Made by a program: the position numbers and the translations under genes. 64,000 bases of DNA from Spizellomyces punctatus DAOM BR117 (Eukaryota > Chytridiomycota > Chytridiomycetes > Spizellomycetales > Spizellomycetaceae), in NCBI RefSeq assembly GCF_000182565.1, contig NW_015971556.1, positions 62,001 to 126,000 on the forward strand. The letters run 5' to 3'. Shown in pieces: positions 1-10,705 of the stretch (positions are counted from its first letter, which is position 1; every line of letters starts with the position of its first letter). The notes below the pieces were generated by a model. That model was not told where the DNA came from and ran no database searches. It saw only the letters and a program-made list of their open reading frames with translations.

Positions 1-369
1 TTGTAACACTTTTGGAAGGACTTGCCGGGCCAATTTGAACTGGGAAGAGTATGATAGATTTTGTATATATACGTGGGGAACAGACCGGCAACTACAGACG
101 GTCCGCGTGGAGGGCAGACGCGACGGAAGGTTCCTCTGTGCGAAAGCTCGGTTGCACCTGTATTGTAAACTTAAAAATGCCTCCACAATAAATATGTTTA
201 TATCAGAACTAGGTTGCAAAATGTGCTCCAATAACAGATGTCCGGGGGATGTTGTACCCTGGCAGGTGTACAATAGGCAATCTACTCCTGCTTCCTGATG
301 GGTATGACGCTCCTTTAAATAAGATACTGGTATGATTATCAATGTGAAAAGAAGTCCTATATTGTAGCC
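1..369. other. No gene seen
   Basis: The short open frames here have neither recognisable protein similarity nor good start contexts. This is the 3' flank of the flavoprotein gene that ends at 370. Confidence 0.5.
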
Positions 370-2897
370 CTATTCGGCCAGAAAACGGTGTATCAACTGT
401 ACAGAACACGATCCCTCCCCAACTGCACTAGCAACACGCTTGACGTTTCCGGACCTCAAATCGCCAACGGCGAAGACACCTGGAAGCGTAGTTTCATATA
501 GCATTGGCTGCCGTTTCCGCTTCCAACCTGCTGCGTGCAGCTTTTCGGGGGTAATGTCCGATCCCGTCTTCAAACGATTGCAAAATTGGGTTAGTAATGT
601 GATCGAAAGTCTATAGTGAAGCGACAATGTTCACCTGAACGAAGCCTTTCTCGTCGATTGCTATCGAACAGCCGCGAAGCCAATCTGTATTGGGTTCAGC
701 TCCAGCCATGCAGAAGATGATTGAAATGGGGTGCGTTTCTCGCTGCTTTGTCTCGTTATTCTCCCAAGTGATAGCTTCCAGTTGAATACCGTTTTTTTTC
801 GACAAATGGAGCTCAACAAGTTCGGTATGAGTATGCACGACAATCTTTGGCGTTGCTAGTACGTTTATGGACGTGTTCAAGCTCATTCCTGTGAATGAGA
901 AAAAACTGCACGACTTACCCTCGATACGCTGGACCAGATACTTCGACATGGTAGCGGACTAGGGGTAAGAAAAGATCAGGACTGCAAAGACATCTATGTT
1001 TGCGGCATCAATAACTGACCAGCCCAGAACCACGAACAAGCATATGGACCTACAAATAATGTGTCAAGTTTCGCTGTCTTCCAGTGGCGATAAATGATGA
1101 ACATACCTTTGCTACCGATTTGCTTAAAAATACCGCGGCTTGCCCGGCACTGTTAGCACCACCAATTATGGCGACCTCCTTGCCCTCACACAGCCTCGCC
1201 TCCAGTCCAGTTGCAGAATAAAATATTGCGATACCCTCAAGCTCCTCCCAATGTGGTATATGGGTTAATCGACGATACTTGGCCCCGGACGCGATGATAA
1301 TGGTTCGCGCTTTTAATGACTGTTTGTCGTGGAGATGAACCCTGTAAAGAGTACCAGGACCAGCTTCCAACTGTTGAGCTTTGGCTGGAATAATGAACTT
1401 GGCGCCGAACTTCATGGCTTGCAGAGTGCCTGCCTGAGCCAAGTCTTGGCCAGATATGCCAAGGGGGAACCCTATGGAAGGAAATATTCAATTGCACCTT
1501 GCAGACAGGAACATGTATCGATCGGTATTTACCGAGATAGTTTTCAATCTGAATTTGGCTAGTTCAGTTCAAGGGAGTGAGCATACAATAAATTACGACT
1601 AGACTATACCTTTGACGATGACCCTGCCTGTCCGCCTGGCGCTTCCTGCTCGACCATGGCCGTGCTCAACCCTTCGCTTGCAGCATAAACTCCAGCAGCC
1701 AGTCCTGCTGGGCCTTTGGAAAAAGAATTACTATTTCGAGCTTGGGCAGTTGCCGCATCCACTAAGCGTGGTAATGCAACGTACCTGCTCCAACAATAAT
1801 TGTCTCATGCACGGTTTCCTCATCGACGTCGGATGTAATTCTCAGGTATTGAGCCAGCTCACAAACTGACGGGCACCTGAGGACATCTTTACCATGTCCA
1901 ATGACAAGCGGCAGATCCTCTTCAGATACACCGAAATGGTTGAGCTGTGGGCAAGAAATGTTGGTAAGACGGGTTTCCATTCTTATAACATGCACGGCCA
2001 ATCCGCCTTACGATGTTATAAGTTTCTGGATCCTGTTCGAGATCCACATACAAGTACGGGTATCCATTACGAGAAAGAAAACTTTTTAGACGCATGCAGT
2101 CGGAAGAATAGCGAGAGCCAAGTAAGATGATGTCGCCTTTGTGTCCTTGTACCTGATGACAAGGTTACGTCTTCTGAAGGGCAACCGTATGGAGAACTCT
2201 TTACTCACCAGAAAAACTCTGCGGGCAATGAAGGTCCTCATTAACTTATCGGACAGGTCAACATCCGTCTGAATAATTGTTTGTACGTTGCTACGGGATA
2301 TCTCCAGAACCTTATGTGGCCAACATTAGACAGGCAATGGCTACGGTTTTAAGAGTCATTGCTTACCTCTGAGTCTACAGCTGCTTTCACACGCACAACC
2401 GATCTCCCATTCAAAATATCTGTATCTCCGGTGAACATACCATCTTCAATATCCGCAATGTGCTCTTCAGTCCCATCGCCATAGGGCAGTACAATGGCCA
2501 GTTTTCCATGTAATACGACATGAAAGTAGTTACTTTCTCCTTCATGAACCAGGATGGTATCTTTAGGCACATGCACAATCGAGCCGAATTTCTTAAGCCG
2601 CTCAAGCTCGTCCTGATCGAGGACTGGAAAGAGCTCATTACGTTGACTCTCAGTCAATCCACGTGTAGAAGGTGTGGAAGCTCGTACAATCCTTGGGATT
2701 GCCGTTCTGCAAACATCCGACGCCAGTTCATTGGTAAAGTTTGCGGGAGCGGGTTTAACAGTCGGACCGTTCTTTGTAGTTGCGGGCATGGTAAAGAATC
2801 GGAGATGAACGTTAACTAAAAGTGATCGGAAGAAGCAAGATCTTCTCGCAAGTTTTGGCACGATGAAATTCCGATGGATTATAAAACGGGTTGCCAT
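370..2897 (-). CDS. Cyclic-nucleotide-binding thioredoxin-reductase-like flavoprotein
   Basis: Predicted FAD/NAD(P)-dependent oxidoreductase of about 635 residues. Eleven exons keep phase throughout: 2367-2897, 2209-2310, 2012-2152, 1785-1944, 1610-1713, 1533-1548 (a 16-nt microexon), 1107-1471, 1020-1049, 919-958, 635-855 and 370-567. Order of parts: an Arg-rich N-terminus that could be a mitochondrial presequence (an alternative ATG lies 36 codons in, at 2787); a cyclic-nucleotide-binding domain (about residues 70-205); a glutaredoxin-like segment with the motif [13 protein letters not shown]; an FAD-binding [21 protein letters not shown]; an NAD(P)-binding [13 protein letters not shown]; and a C-terminal [21 protein letters not shown]. 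The CxxC redox pair of classical thioredoxin reductase is absent; YSAT stands in its place. This three-part architecture is familiar from bacterial proteins. Physiological substrate and electron partner are unknown. The ATG at 2897 was chosen as the first in-frame one. Confidence 0.88.
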
Positions 2898-4047
2898 ATA
2901 TAAGGCGGCCCACTAATAGGCGAGATCTTATAACTTTCCATGTGCTATTTTCATGACACAACCTTTTCTCAAGGACAAGACCACCAGCCTTGTCAGACCC
3001 TGGGAGAGCGCCCGCAGGCTCTTCTTCTTACCCAGCGTGAATATGTCACTTATGGTTGCTGTCTGTGCTGCGTTCTTTGACCAATGATCTCACACTGCTA
3101 GAGAAACCTATGGTACGTAAAAAAAATTACAGTAAGTTAAACGTACTTTTAAAGGTACCATTGCCACGTGCAAGACGAGCATTCCACGGCAAAAGTAAAT
3201 ATGTGTTACCAACCTTGCTAGTAGATATCTTCCAGGGACTGCTTGATGAGCCGAACCAACAATGCATAACCGCCAGCCAGACCCAATAGAATGTTATTCA
3301 GAAGAGGAACTCACCATATTTGCGCTTCAAATCACATTTGTGTGAAAGCAGTTATCGAGATGTTCGGGATGGGCACACTAGGATCCAGAAACATTCAAAG
3401 AGCATCATAATTCAAAAGATTCTCTGATTTGAAAAGCCCAAAGTCTGGCTAGTGGAATCAAAAACCCAATGTCGACGGGTGCTGGCATCTCTTACTGTGC
3501 ACATATATAGTCTAGCCATATCAGTGTGGATTCACAAAAGGCCACTTTTCAGCATCTGCAATCGCCTTGTGAGTACCAAACGAAATATATCTTCGTTGTT
3601 GCCTGTCTGTACTGTTGCTCCTCTGCGGCTTGAGCTGCTTGGAGTACCTTACTGAGACCCAGTGCGTCATCAGCGTTACCCTCGACATCGCAGATCGAGA
3701 TCTATGAGCTTAATGAGGTATCTGCTTCAGCCTTCTTTATAACATGACGAGGTGGATATGCACATGGACGCACTGGCAGGTTTTGCGGCAAGGACTGTCC
3801 GGGACTTGAGACGGTCGTGGACCCATAGGACGATTGCACTATTTGGTCTTTTTCATTTAAATGCTTGGAATGAGTACCCAGCGTGTGAATCCACATCATT
3901 AGGCACGACGAGAACTAATTGATTTGAAAACTCATACAAGAGGATATCATAACTACATTATATTCTAACCAATACACACATACCTGCTGCACTTTATAAT
4001 TATGTACGAACAACACATACTCCCACTTTGCTTCCTCCGCTAGTAAA
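2898..4047. other. Intergenic, no gene recognised
   Basis: About 1.1 kb between the start of the flavoprotein gene and the 3' end of the phospholipase gene. Open frames are under 80 codons and resemble no family I know. The first few hundred bases presumably hold the flavoprotein promoter; no clear TATA box was seen. Confidence 0.5.
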
Positions 4048-4542
4048 CTACTTCTTCAACGGAGGCCCATTTTTATCATACAGAAAACACTGATACTGTG
4101 TCGCACTAGCCTGCAGGCCAGCGGCAACGACCGCCTGGTAATAGGTCCAAGCAGTGGCCTTGCAAGTCGAACTACTTCCACAAACCCTCTTCATATCTTC
4201 ATAAAAGGCCTTATCGATCCTGGCTTTGTTCTCGGGGGTGAACTGGCCAATGGCTTTATAGTTCCTATAGTTGAAATCATGGCGCCAGCAAGCCATGCGA
4301 AAGTCATAGCCAAACGGCTGATCTGGGGATTTGGAGCAATAGTCTGTTTGCCAGTTGAACTCGGGGGCCGAGGATTGGTTGTCGTGGGCCTTTGCCCATG
4401 AATTGTAGCTTTCCGTTGTGGGCTGGCTCCAAGCGGCGAGCTGAGAGGCCTTGTCGCGGCGTTCAAGGATGGGCGAGGCCAGAGTGTTGACCCAGAGGAC
4501 AGACACCGTTAAAAAGAGAGCTATGAGGAAGCGATGAATCAT
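4048..4542 (-). CDS. Secreted phospholipase A2, prokaryotic/fungal type
   Basis: Single-exon gene for a 164-residue secreted protein of the prokaryotic-type phospholipase A2 family, which cleaves the sn-2 acyl chain of glycerophospholipids with Ca2+. Residues 1 to about 23 form a signal peptide (LIALFLTVSVLWVNTLAS core). The catalytic block CWRHDFNYRN lies at about residues 85-94 with the His-Asp pair at 88-89, preceded by the conserved DYCSKSPDQPFGYDF segment. Cys residues later in the chain (CGSSSTCK and a C-terminal QCFLYD) fit the disulfides of the family. Length matches fungal members. The frame is open upstream to 4617, but the ATG at 4542 starts exactly at the signal peptide and lies 81 nt from a TATA box. 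Whether it serves nutrition, signalling or host interaction cannot be told from sequence. Confidence 0.9.
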   Translation of the reverse strand: MIHRFLIALFLTVSVLWVNTLASPILERRDKASQLAAWSQPTTESYNSWAKAHDNQSSAPEFNWQTDYCSKSPDQPFGYDFRMACWRHDFNYRNYKAIGQFTPENKARIDKAFYEDMKRVCGSSSTCKATAWTYYQAVVAAGLQASATQYQCFLYDKNGPPLKK

Positions 4543-4622
4543 GATGGGTATAGATGAGGTCCAGTTCAAGGCCCTGTCCCGCAGACAAACGATACGCAGG
4601 GGAAGTCGCTGGGACATGGCCC

Positions 4623-4628
4623 TTTATA
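4623..4628 (-). promoter_or_regulatory. TATA box of the phospholipase A2 gene
   Basis: TATAAA on the minus strand, 81 nt upstream of the chosen ATG at 4542. It supports that start over the longer open frame. Confidence 0.6.
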
Positions 4629-5407
4629 TGCCTGCAATACGACAGCGGACTTGTACTCCCGCGAACATCGAAAGATTGTCACTCATCCAATCCCTTCTTT
4701 GTCAGTGCAGGGTCGGCACACAATCTTGTGGTCGTTTTTAAGCAAAAACCTGCTGTGGTCAGCAGAGTCGTGGAACGCGAAGGTCAACAATTTCGAATAT
4801 CAGGAATGAAATCTCTGATCCCATTGTTTGTGGAATAATACTTTGTGTTGCAGGTTAACTCGTTCGATAGATGCAACATTTACATCGTACCAGTGTTATG
4901 CGACTTGCAAAGAGTTACGAGACAGCAGCATGGCAATCGCTAGACATGCCCACGATATAAGAAAAGTGTTATTCGAGCCACGGTAAGATGACCAGGCCAC
5001 TTTGAATATCCAAGTCCATTTGTTCTAAAGACTTATTAAAATAATAAGACTGCGATAGCAGGATAGTTCCAATATAAGATCATTTGTTTTAAAGACTTTC
5101 CAAAACAATAAGACTGCGAAAGCAGGATAGTTGCAATATAAGAATGGTACTCACATCTTCTGCTCACTGGAAGGGAATTGTAAATGCAAATGCTAAGAGG
5201 GCTTCCTGGCAGTGGTTGGGACGCTACCCTCTACAGCCCAGTACCTCCATTGTAGGACTCCATACACTGGTTTTCCGTGGTCCCGTGCGGGATATCCGAA
5301 CCATTGAAGAAACCAAAGAGAAAAGATGAAATGAACGGGAAGATAATCAGTGCCAGTTTATGATATTAGAAAGGAACAGCTATACAAGTGTGTTTGCAAG
5401 CCGACTA
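4629..5407. other. Intergenic, no gene; contains a two-copy repeat
   Basis: No coding region recognised. Apart from the direct repeat at 5017-5143 the sequence is unremarkable. It leads into the inverted-repeat unit that begins at 5408. Confidence 0.5.
5017..5143. repeat. Tandem duplication, two copies of about 64 bp
   Basis: Copy 1 is 5017-5080 and copy 2 is 5081-5143. Both begin CATTTGTT and share AATAAGACTGCGA, AGCAGGATAGTT and CAATATAAGA, with a few substitutions. No coding potential. Confidence 0.85.
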
Positions 5408-5606
5408 GATTACACCCCGCAACAAAATGAGAACACCAGAACATCACCCAAGCCCACATCCAATCACACAACTATGACCCCCGCAACAAAACGGGACTCT
5501 TGCAGGACGAAGACGTCAGGTGCCGAAGTGATTCTCAAACTTCTTCGACGCATCTCTGCAGTTGCAAACGGCGCAGGTGTGTTCAACGATTTCGTTCTTC
5601 CGGGAC
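5408..5606 (+). repeat. Left arm of a 1.65-kb inverted-repeat unit
   Basis: About 199 bp, reverse complement of 6867-7063. The outer 85 or so bases, starting GATTACACCCCGCAACAAAA, appear to carry a single mismatch; similarity falls towards the inner end. The motif CCCCGCAACAAAA occurs twice in each arm, about 60 bp apart, like a subterminal repeat of a transposon. No flanking target-site duplication was seen. Confidence 0.85.
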
Positions 5607-5683
5607 TTGTATAACAGGTCACTTGAGGAAATACGCCGCAGCTTCTAGCTCGGTAGTCGACACCGAATCAGCGTCCTCTGATT

Positions 5684-6910
5684 TTGTATTGGAGATCCGC
5701 CGCCGATGCTACCCGCGTCATCGTCACCGATAGGAAGATTCTTGATTTTGCATTGGAGCGACCCGATGGAACATTTCGTACAGTAATTCCATTGAGCGTT
5801 CTATACGACTTTGTTCAGAAGATGACGATGATAGCGAAGATCCCTCCAAGCACCGGAGAGCGTCTACCGGTTTTGGACAAGGACACCGACGCTTCACAGT
5901 TCACCCAAATCGCACTAATACTGGGTTTGGCTAGACAAGAAGACTGGCGAGAATTGACTGACACTCCGTCATCGATGCAAATTCTGGCCAACCGTGGAGC
6001 ACTCCTCTTTTCCGCCGCTGCCACTCTGAAGTCACGCTATCTGGAGCTCAAGAGCGGATGTCAAGCAGGAAGAACAGCCCATCTTGCCGCGAATTCAAAG
6101 AACCACTACATCGTCTACCACAACGTGAAGGAGGCGATCAAGTGCATTCTCGCGCACGAACCTGTTCTTGTGGAGCGACGATGGCTTGATCCGACCGGTG
6201 CTCTCATGGCCCGCTATGAGATGATCAATGTCCCGTACTGAGAGATGGCTAATCCACCGGTATCCAAGAGGCTGCAAAGCCTCTTGAAACTGGAAGATCA
6301 CTTGGGAGGGTTCTTCTGGGCCGCCTTCGCCGAAGATCATCGTCCATATTACAGCTTTTGGTATAAGGAAAGGGCGATTGAAGACATCCAGCCATCGGTG
6401 TCGGCATCGACTCGCTACCTCAGATGGGTCGGCCCAACAGGAGTCCCCAACCTCGGACAGACCTGCTACATGGGGGCTCCAATTCAGTGCATGTTGGCAG
6501 TTGATTCGATCACGAGGATTTTGGGTGAACAAAGTACGTCGAAGAACGTGATCGACACGGCGCCGAAAAAGCTGAACATGGAGCGGCGCATGGCGAAGAA
6601 CCTGAATGTGGAGGACTTGCGCAGGGCTTTGCTGCAGCAACAAGGAGTAGGGGAAAGACCAAGACCATGATTCGCATGACCTCATGCAGGACCTGGTCGT
6701 GCAGTCCGAGACGTTGAAGACCTTGATATGCAGCAAACACCGAGCATATATCCAAGTGCAAGAGCTGCAAGACGACAACAACTGCAGAGAATGCATTCAC
6801 CTCCCTGCAAGTTCCAATAAACCTGCCCCAGCCATCCGTGCTTGGTTTGACGCCCAAACTGAGTAACCTCCAGGAAGGAAATTGTCGAACACACATGCGC
6901 CGTTTGCAAC
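5684..6910 (+). pseudogene. Degenerate ubiquitin-specific-protease-like gene, copy 1
   Basis: Broken reading frame with signatures of peptidase family C19, which removes ubiquitin from proteins. The frame running from 5684 has an in-frame TGA at 6239-6241 and then continues into the Cys box GVPNLGQTCYMGAPIQCMLA (about 6450-6510); the family consensus is GLxNLGNTCYMNSxLQ. That frame closes at 6670. A zinc-ribbon/insert-like stretch (SKCKSCKTTTTAENAFTSLQ) follows in another frame from about 6748, so a frameshift or an unrecognised intron lies between. The His box was not found. The whole ORF sits inside the inverted-repeat unit 5408-7063. No ATG supports the N-terminus. It could be a spliced gene I cannot resolve, but the in-frame stop and a scrambled second copy at 9880-10705 favour a relic. 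Confidence 0.6.
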
Positions 6911-7063
6911 GTGGCGATGAGTCAAAGAAGGTAAGAATCACTTCGGCACCTGACGTCTTCGAAGGTTCCTGGTTTTCCGTTTTGTTGCGGGGGTCATAGT
7001 TGTGTGATAGGATGTGGGCTTGGGTGATGTTCTGGTGTTCTCATTTTGTTGCGGGGTGTAATC
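6867..7063 (-). repeat. Right arm of the 1.65-kb inverted-repeat unit
   Basis: Inverted partner of 5408-5606. It overlaps the end of the protease-like frame, so part of the arm may derive from coding sequence. Confidence 0.85.
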
Positions 7064-8089
7064 GGATGATCGCCAAAGCCCACTGAGACATCCACACGCT
7101 TGTCAAAAACAAACAGCTGAACCAGGTTTTTGGATGTGAGACATAGGAGCGCAGAGGTACTCCTTTAGGGTTAGGACGGTTTCGACGGTCCAGGCGACAT
7201 TTCTGAGAGATATCGCAAAGTATGCATCTGAACGAATCCAATTAGTACACGCATTGACAAGGATATCATCGACAAAAGCACGCACCCAAGAAAAATGCAC
7301 AGCGTGGTATCACCAGCTAATCCCTTTTGCGTCGGAAGGACCCCATCGTTTGATCCTGATCAGGTTGTGCAGATTATTGTACTTCCGTGTATAAAAGCTG
7401 ATCTTGGGACGTTGTCGAGAGGAATAGCTTGCCGTGGCTCGTGGCTCGAGACCGTGCAGGCCTCTGACTGGGCAGATAAAGATGGGGAGATATCAGCCAG
7501 AGATGAGTGACGTTAGCAGNNNNNNNNNNNNNNNNNNNNNNNNNNNNNNNNNNNNNNNNNNNNNNNNNNNNNNNNNNNNNNNNNNNNNNNNNNNNNNNNN
7601 NNNNNNNNNNNNNNNNNNNCCATATGCGTTTCATGCGGCTTGAATGAACCTAAACACATTGTCATCTGTTTTCCTCGATGGACGGTCGAAACTGTGGCCT
7701 GATCCCGCGTCAATCCATAAATCAAGTAGAACGACAATGTCTCACAGCTTTGACCCATTTCTTTCATCACACTAAAATAGCAAATATTCCCGTGTATGTT
7801 GCAGAATACTTTTATATAGAAAATGCATAATCCAATGCATAAAAAATAATGCAACCTGTTTCAATATTTGTAAAAGCATGTAAAAACCAGTCTAAAATGT
7901 CAAAGGAAAAACAGCTGGTTGATGTGATGGATGATGCCAATGCGTTTGGTCACGTGGACCGTCGCGTTTTCCCCCATCACAGTCCATCGACGCTACGCGA
8001 ATGGGAATCTTTCAGGCCCGAACACCGCCTATCACAGAAAGGTAATTAACACTATCCTTTCTCATTAAGAGTATTCTCAGTTTGGGTAT
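7064..8089. other. No gene recognised; includes an assembly gap
   Basis: Around the N run the sequence is repeat-like, with no supported gene. A short open frame at 7849-8049 ends at a GTAATT that could be a splice donor, but nothing downstream confirms an exon. Confidence 0.4.
7520..7619. other. Assembly gap (100 N)
   Basis: Exactly 100 N, the usual placeholder for a scaffold gap of unknown size. It falls in the repeat-rich block, where assembly would be expected to break. Open frames crossing it are artefacts. Confidence 0.99.
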
Positions 8090-8460
8090 GGGATAATTGG
8101 CCATTGCTACTGTTTGGCTGCCTTTCTGCACAAACCCTGGCTCTTCTGGGGTCGCGGTCGCTCCCGTGTACCCGTGTTGTGGGAGAAGCCGTGCAGCAAT
8201 ACCTGCCAACACTGTAATGGCTAGCCGTGTTTCTCCGTGACCCTGCCACACGTATTTCTGGTTTGAACGGTGCAGTCCAACTTACGGTCAGGCGCTGGCG
8301 GGGAATGAGAACGTTGACATAGTGTGAAGAACACTAGGGGTTGACACCAAGATGGAGACACGAATCCTTCGTGAAGGCTGCATCGCCTAGGATTCCGCCA
8401 TCTCGTGTTTCGATTCAACGATTGTATAATGTAATTCTCATCACAAATGGAGGACCGGCA
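8090..8460 (+). repeat. Left arm of a 4-kb-spaced inverted repeat
   Basis: About 371 bp, matching the reverse complement of 11705-12080 with scattered substitutions and small indels. Shared blocks include GGCTAGCCGTGTTTCTCCGTG and GGCGCTGGCGGGGAATGAGA. Read on the plus strand, its inner end gives HESFVKAASPRIPPSRVSIQ; the other arm reads HESFVKAVSPRIPPSRVSIQ on the minus strand. The arms are therefore two inverted, partly degenerate copies of a once-coding sequence. Confidence 0.85.
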
Positions 8461-9879
8461 CATCTGCTGTTGGTTGCCAGTAAATTAATAGTTACCTTAC
8501 TGACCGTTATCTTTCCGTTTCTATTCTCTCTACTTCCGCGATTCCGAGAGGTGCATTTTAAGCATGGCTAGGTATCTGCAAACACCTGAACCAAAGATTG
8601 CTCCTCGGTTGAATGAGGAGATCAAGTCTTTGTTTCGAAGGGGGGCATCATGAGCCAAAGTACACACACAATACTCAAGATCTTGATGTATCCTCTGGTT
8701 GATGATGATGAGGCGGGCGGGGACGAGACTTGCATCCCGAAGCGATTCAAAACTAACCGACAATTTGGGCCTTGTGTGGATACGCCCAACCGTTGAAGGA
8801 AAAAGAGGTGATAACGGGATGGTATTTTGGAGCTAACGTTGCGAAACTAGAGGGGGAGTTTGTAAAGTATGCTCAATAGATATACTCGAAGGACACTTGG
8901 TAGGACCAAATTGTGTTCCGTGCACTGTTTGTATTTTCTTTCAAAATGAGCACAGATGATTTTGAGTTCTTCGCAAACGCAAGTTTTATGATATTCACAA
9001 AAGACAGAAACACAGATATGCAAGATATAACCTCTCCGACACAATGGGAAACTAACCTATCGTCCCATATGAATGCCGTACTTTTGTCTTTTTTTCCTTG
9101 GCTGTCGTTTCCTATTCAGCCCGCTTTTGCTGAGAAAGATAGGAAATATATTCCCCCACATTATTGCCCCATGAGGTCTGGGGCTTCCCCAAATCTCTTT
9201 GATGGCCGGTGCGGACGAGGCTTGATGAACACCCCACAACATAATTTCCTGACGTGCGTGAAAGACATTTGCAACCGCTCTATATGCGTGCATCTTTATT
9301 GAAATCGCTGTGTGCTCCCGGAAAACATTTGCAGCTACTACAAGTACTGACTGAATGCATTACTACAACTCGTATCGATATATTCACCGGGACATGTGGT
9401 TAGGTTTGATTGCAACTCGACTCGAAGTGTCCATTCAATCACCTGTGCTTGTCCGATGAAGACGTGATGTTGGACAGCATGACGTCTTCATGCCTTTTCC
9501 TGCGTTTTGAGACCTGACATCATCAAGACTTACAAACAAGCGTGCAGAATGGTATAATCAACAAAAGTCAAGGACAAAAGTGTTGAATGTATGTTCACCT
9601 GTGCCTTCTTACACACGGGCGGTCATATGTGGCAGTTTCCCCTGTTAGATCTCATAGTGGTTCGAAGACATTTTGTTATTTATATCTATGGAAGCAGTTC
9701 TCTATGTTCTGTATTATGCATTTATCCTGTATAAAGTCTTTAATTGCGCCATATCTTTTACACTTATTCCAGTCCTTCACACATTCCATGTATATAGCTG
9801 CATTGCATCACTGTGCCTCAACTGCTTGTCGTAGCACATCTCCTATACATATGAAAATGAAAGAGTTTTACCGGGTGTG
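8461..9879. other. Between repeat arms, no gene recognised
   Basis: About 1.4 kb inside the inverted repeat. The longest frame (8913-9302) starts at a non-ATG codon, carries no known motif and has poor composition. No tRNA or rRNA seen. Confidence 0.4.
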
Positions 9880-10160
9880 CAGTGTACGTACAGGTTCATC
9901 GGTACTTGCAGGGACGTGAACTCATTCTGTGCGGTTATTGTGGTCTTGCAGCTTTTGCACCTGATAAACGCTCTTTCTTTGCCACATATCAAGTGCTTCA
10001 TCATCTTGACGCGATCTTCTCCCGCAAGCAGATCTCAGATGGCCGAAGAAGGTTATTCTCGCCCTCGAAGAACCTCCCAAATCGTGGCCGGCATATCTTT
10101 GCGTGAAGGATGAGGGAGGCAAGCGCCAGTTTGAAAAAGAGCTCGAGAAAAGGCGATATA
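9880..10160 (-). pseudogene. USP-like fragment, zinc-ribbon part, copy 2
   Basis: On the minus strand this reads LICGKERAFIRCKSCKTTIT followed by AQNEFTSLQVPMNLY. It is the counterpart of the zinc-ribbon/insert part of copy 1 (6700-6850), with Cys-x2-Cys intact. The flanking frame is broken. It points away from the Cys-box fragment at 10190-10705, so the original gene has been split and inverted. Confidence 0.6.
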
Positions 10161-10189
10161 CCAATTTGTTCAGCAAATGAGTGCGATGT

Positions 10190-10705
10190 TCCCTCAAAGC
10201 AGCGGAGAGCGCCTACCGGTTTTGAGCAAGCCCACGTTCGCTTTACTTTTGACCCAAACTTCACTGATATTGGTTGACTGGACCACAGGACTGGCAAGAA
10301 TTGAATAACATTCTGACGATGCAAATTCTAGCCGACCGTGGAACACTCCTCTTTTCCGTCGCTGCCGGTCTAAAATCACTCTATAAGGTTGCGGATCTTA
10401 AGCAGGAAGAACAGCCCATATTCCGGCGAATCGGAAAACTTGGGAGGGTACTTCTGGGCCGCATTTGCCGAAGACCATCGTCCGTATTCTAGCGGGAGAG
10501 TTCTTCTGAGCCGCCTTTTCCCAAGATCATCGTCCATATTACAGCTTTTGATATAAGGCAAGGGAGATTGACGGCATCAAGTCGCCACCTCAGATGGGTC
10601 GGCCCAACAGGAGGACCCAACCTCGGACAGACCTGCTACATGGGGGCTCCAATTCAATGCATCTTGGCAGTTGATTCGATCACGAGGAGTTTCGGTGAAT
10701 CACGA
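10190..10705 (+). pseudogene. USP-like fragment, Cys-box part, copy 2
   Basis: Nucleotide-level similarity to 5850-6540 of copy 1, with an internal deletion (the counterpart of about 6080-6290 is missing), a partial tandem duplication near 10440-10540 and frame breaks. The Cys box GGPNLGQTCYMGAPIQCILA is still readable at 10609-10670. The fragment ends in a short duplicated GAATCACGAGGAGTTT. Confidence 0.65.

Noticed and set aside
889-918. 30-nt intron in the flavoprotein gene
   Set aside because: Too short for a spliceosomal intron; the acceptor at 856-857 gives a 63-nt intron and the conserved RIEATPKI sequence.
7374-7854. Frames running across the N block
   Set aside because: They exist only because N is read as sense; the gap length is unknown.
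8913-9302. 129-codon plus-strand frame inside the inverted repeat
   Set aside because: Non-ATG start, no motif, and located in decayed repeat sequence.
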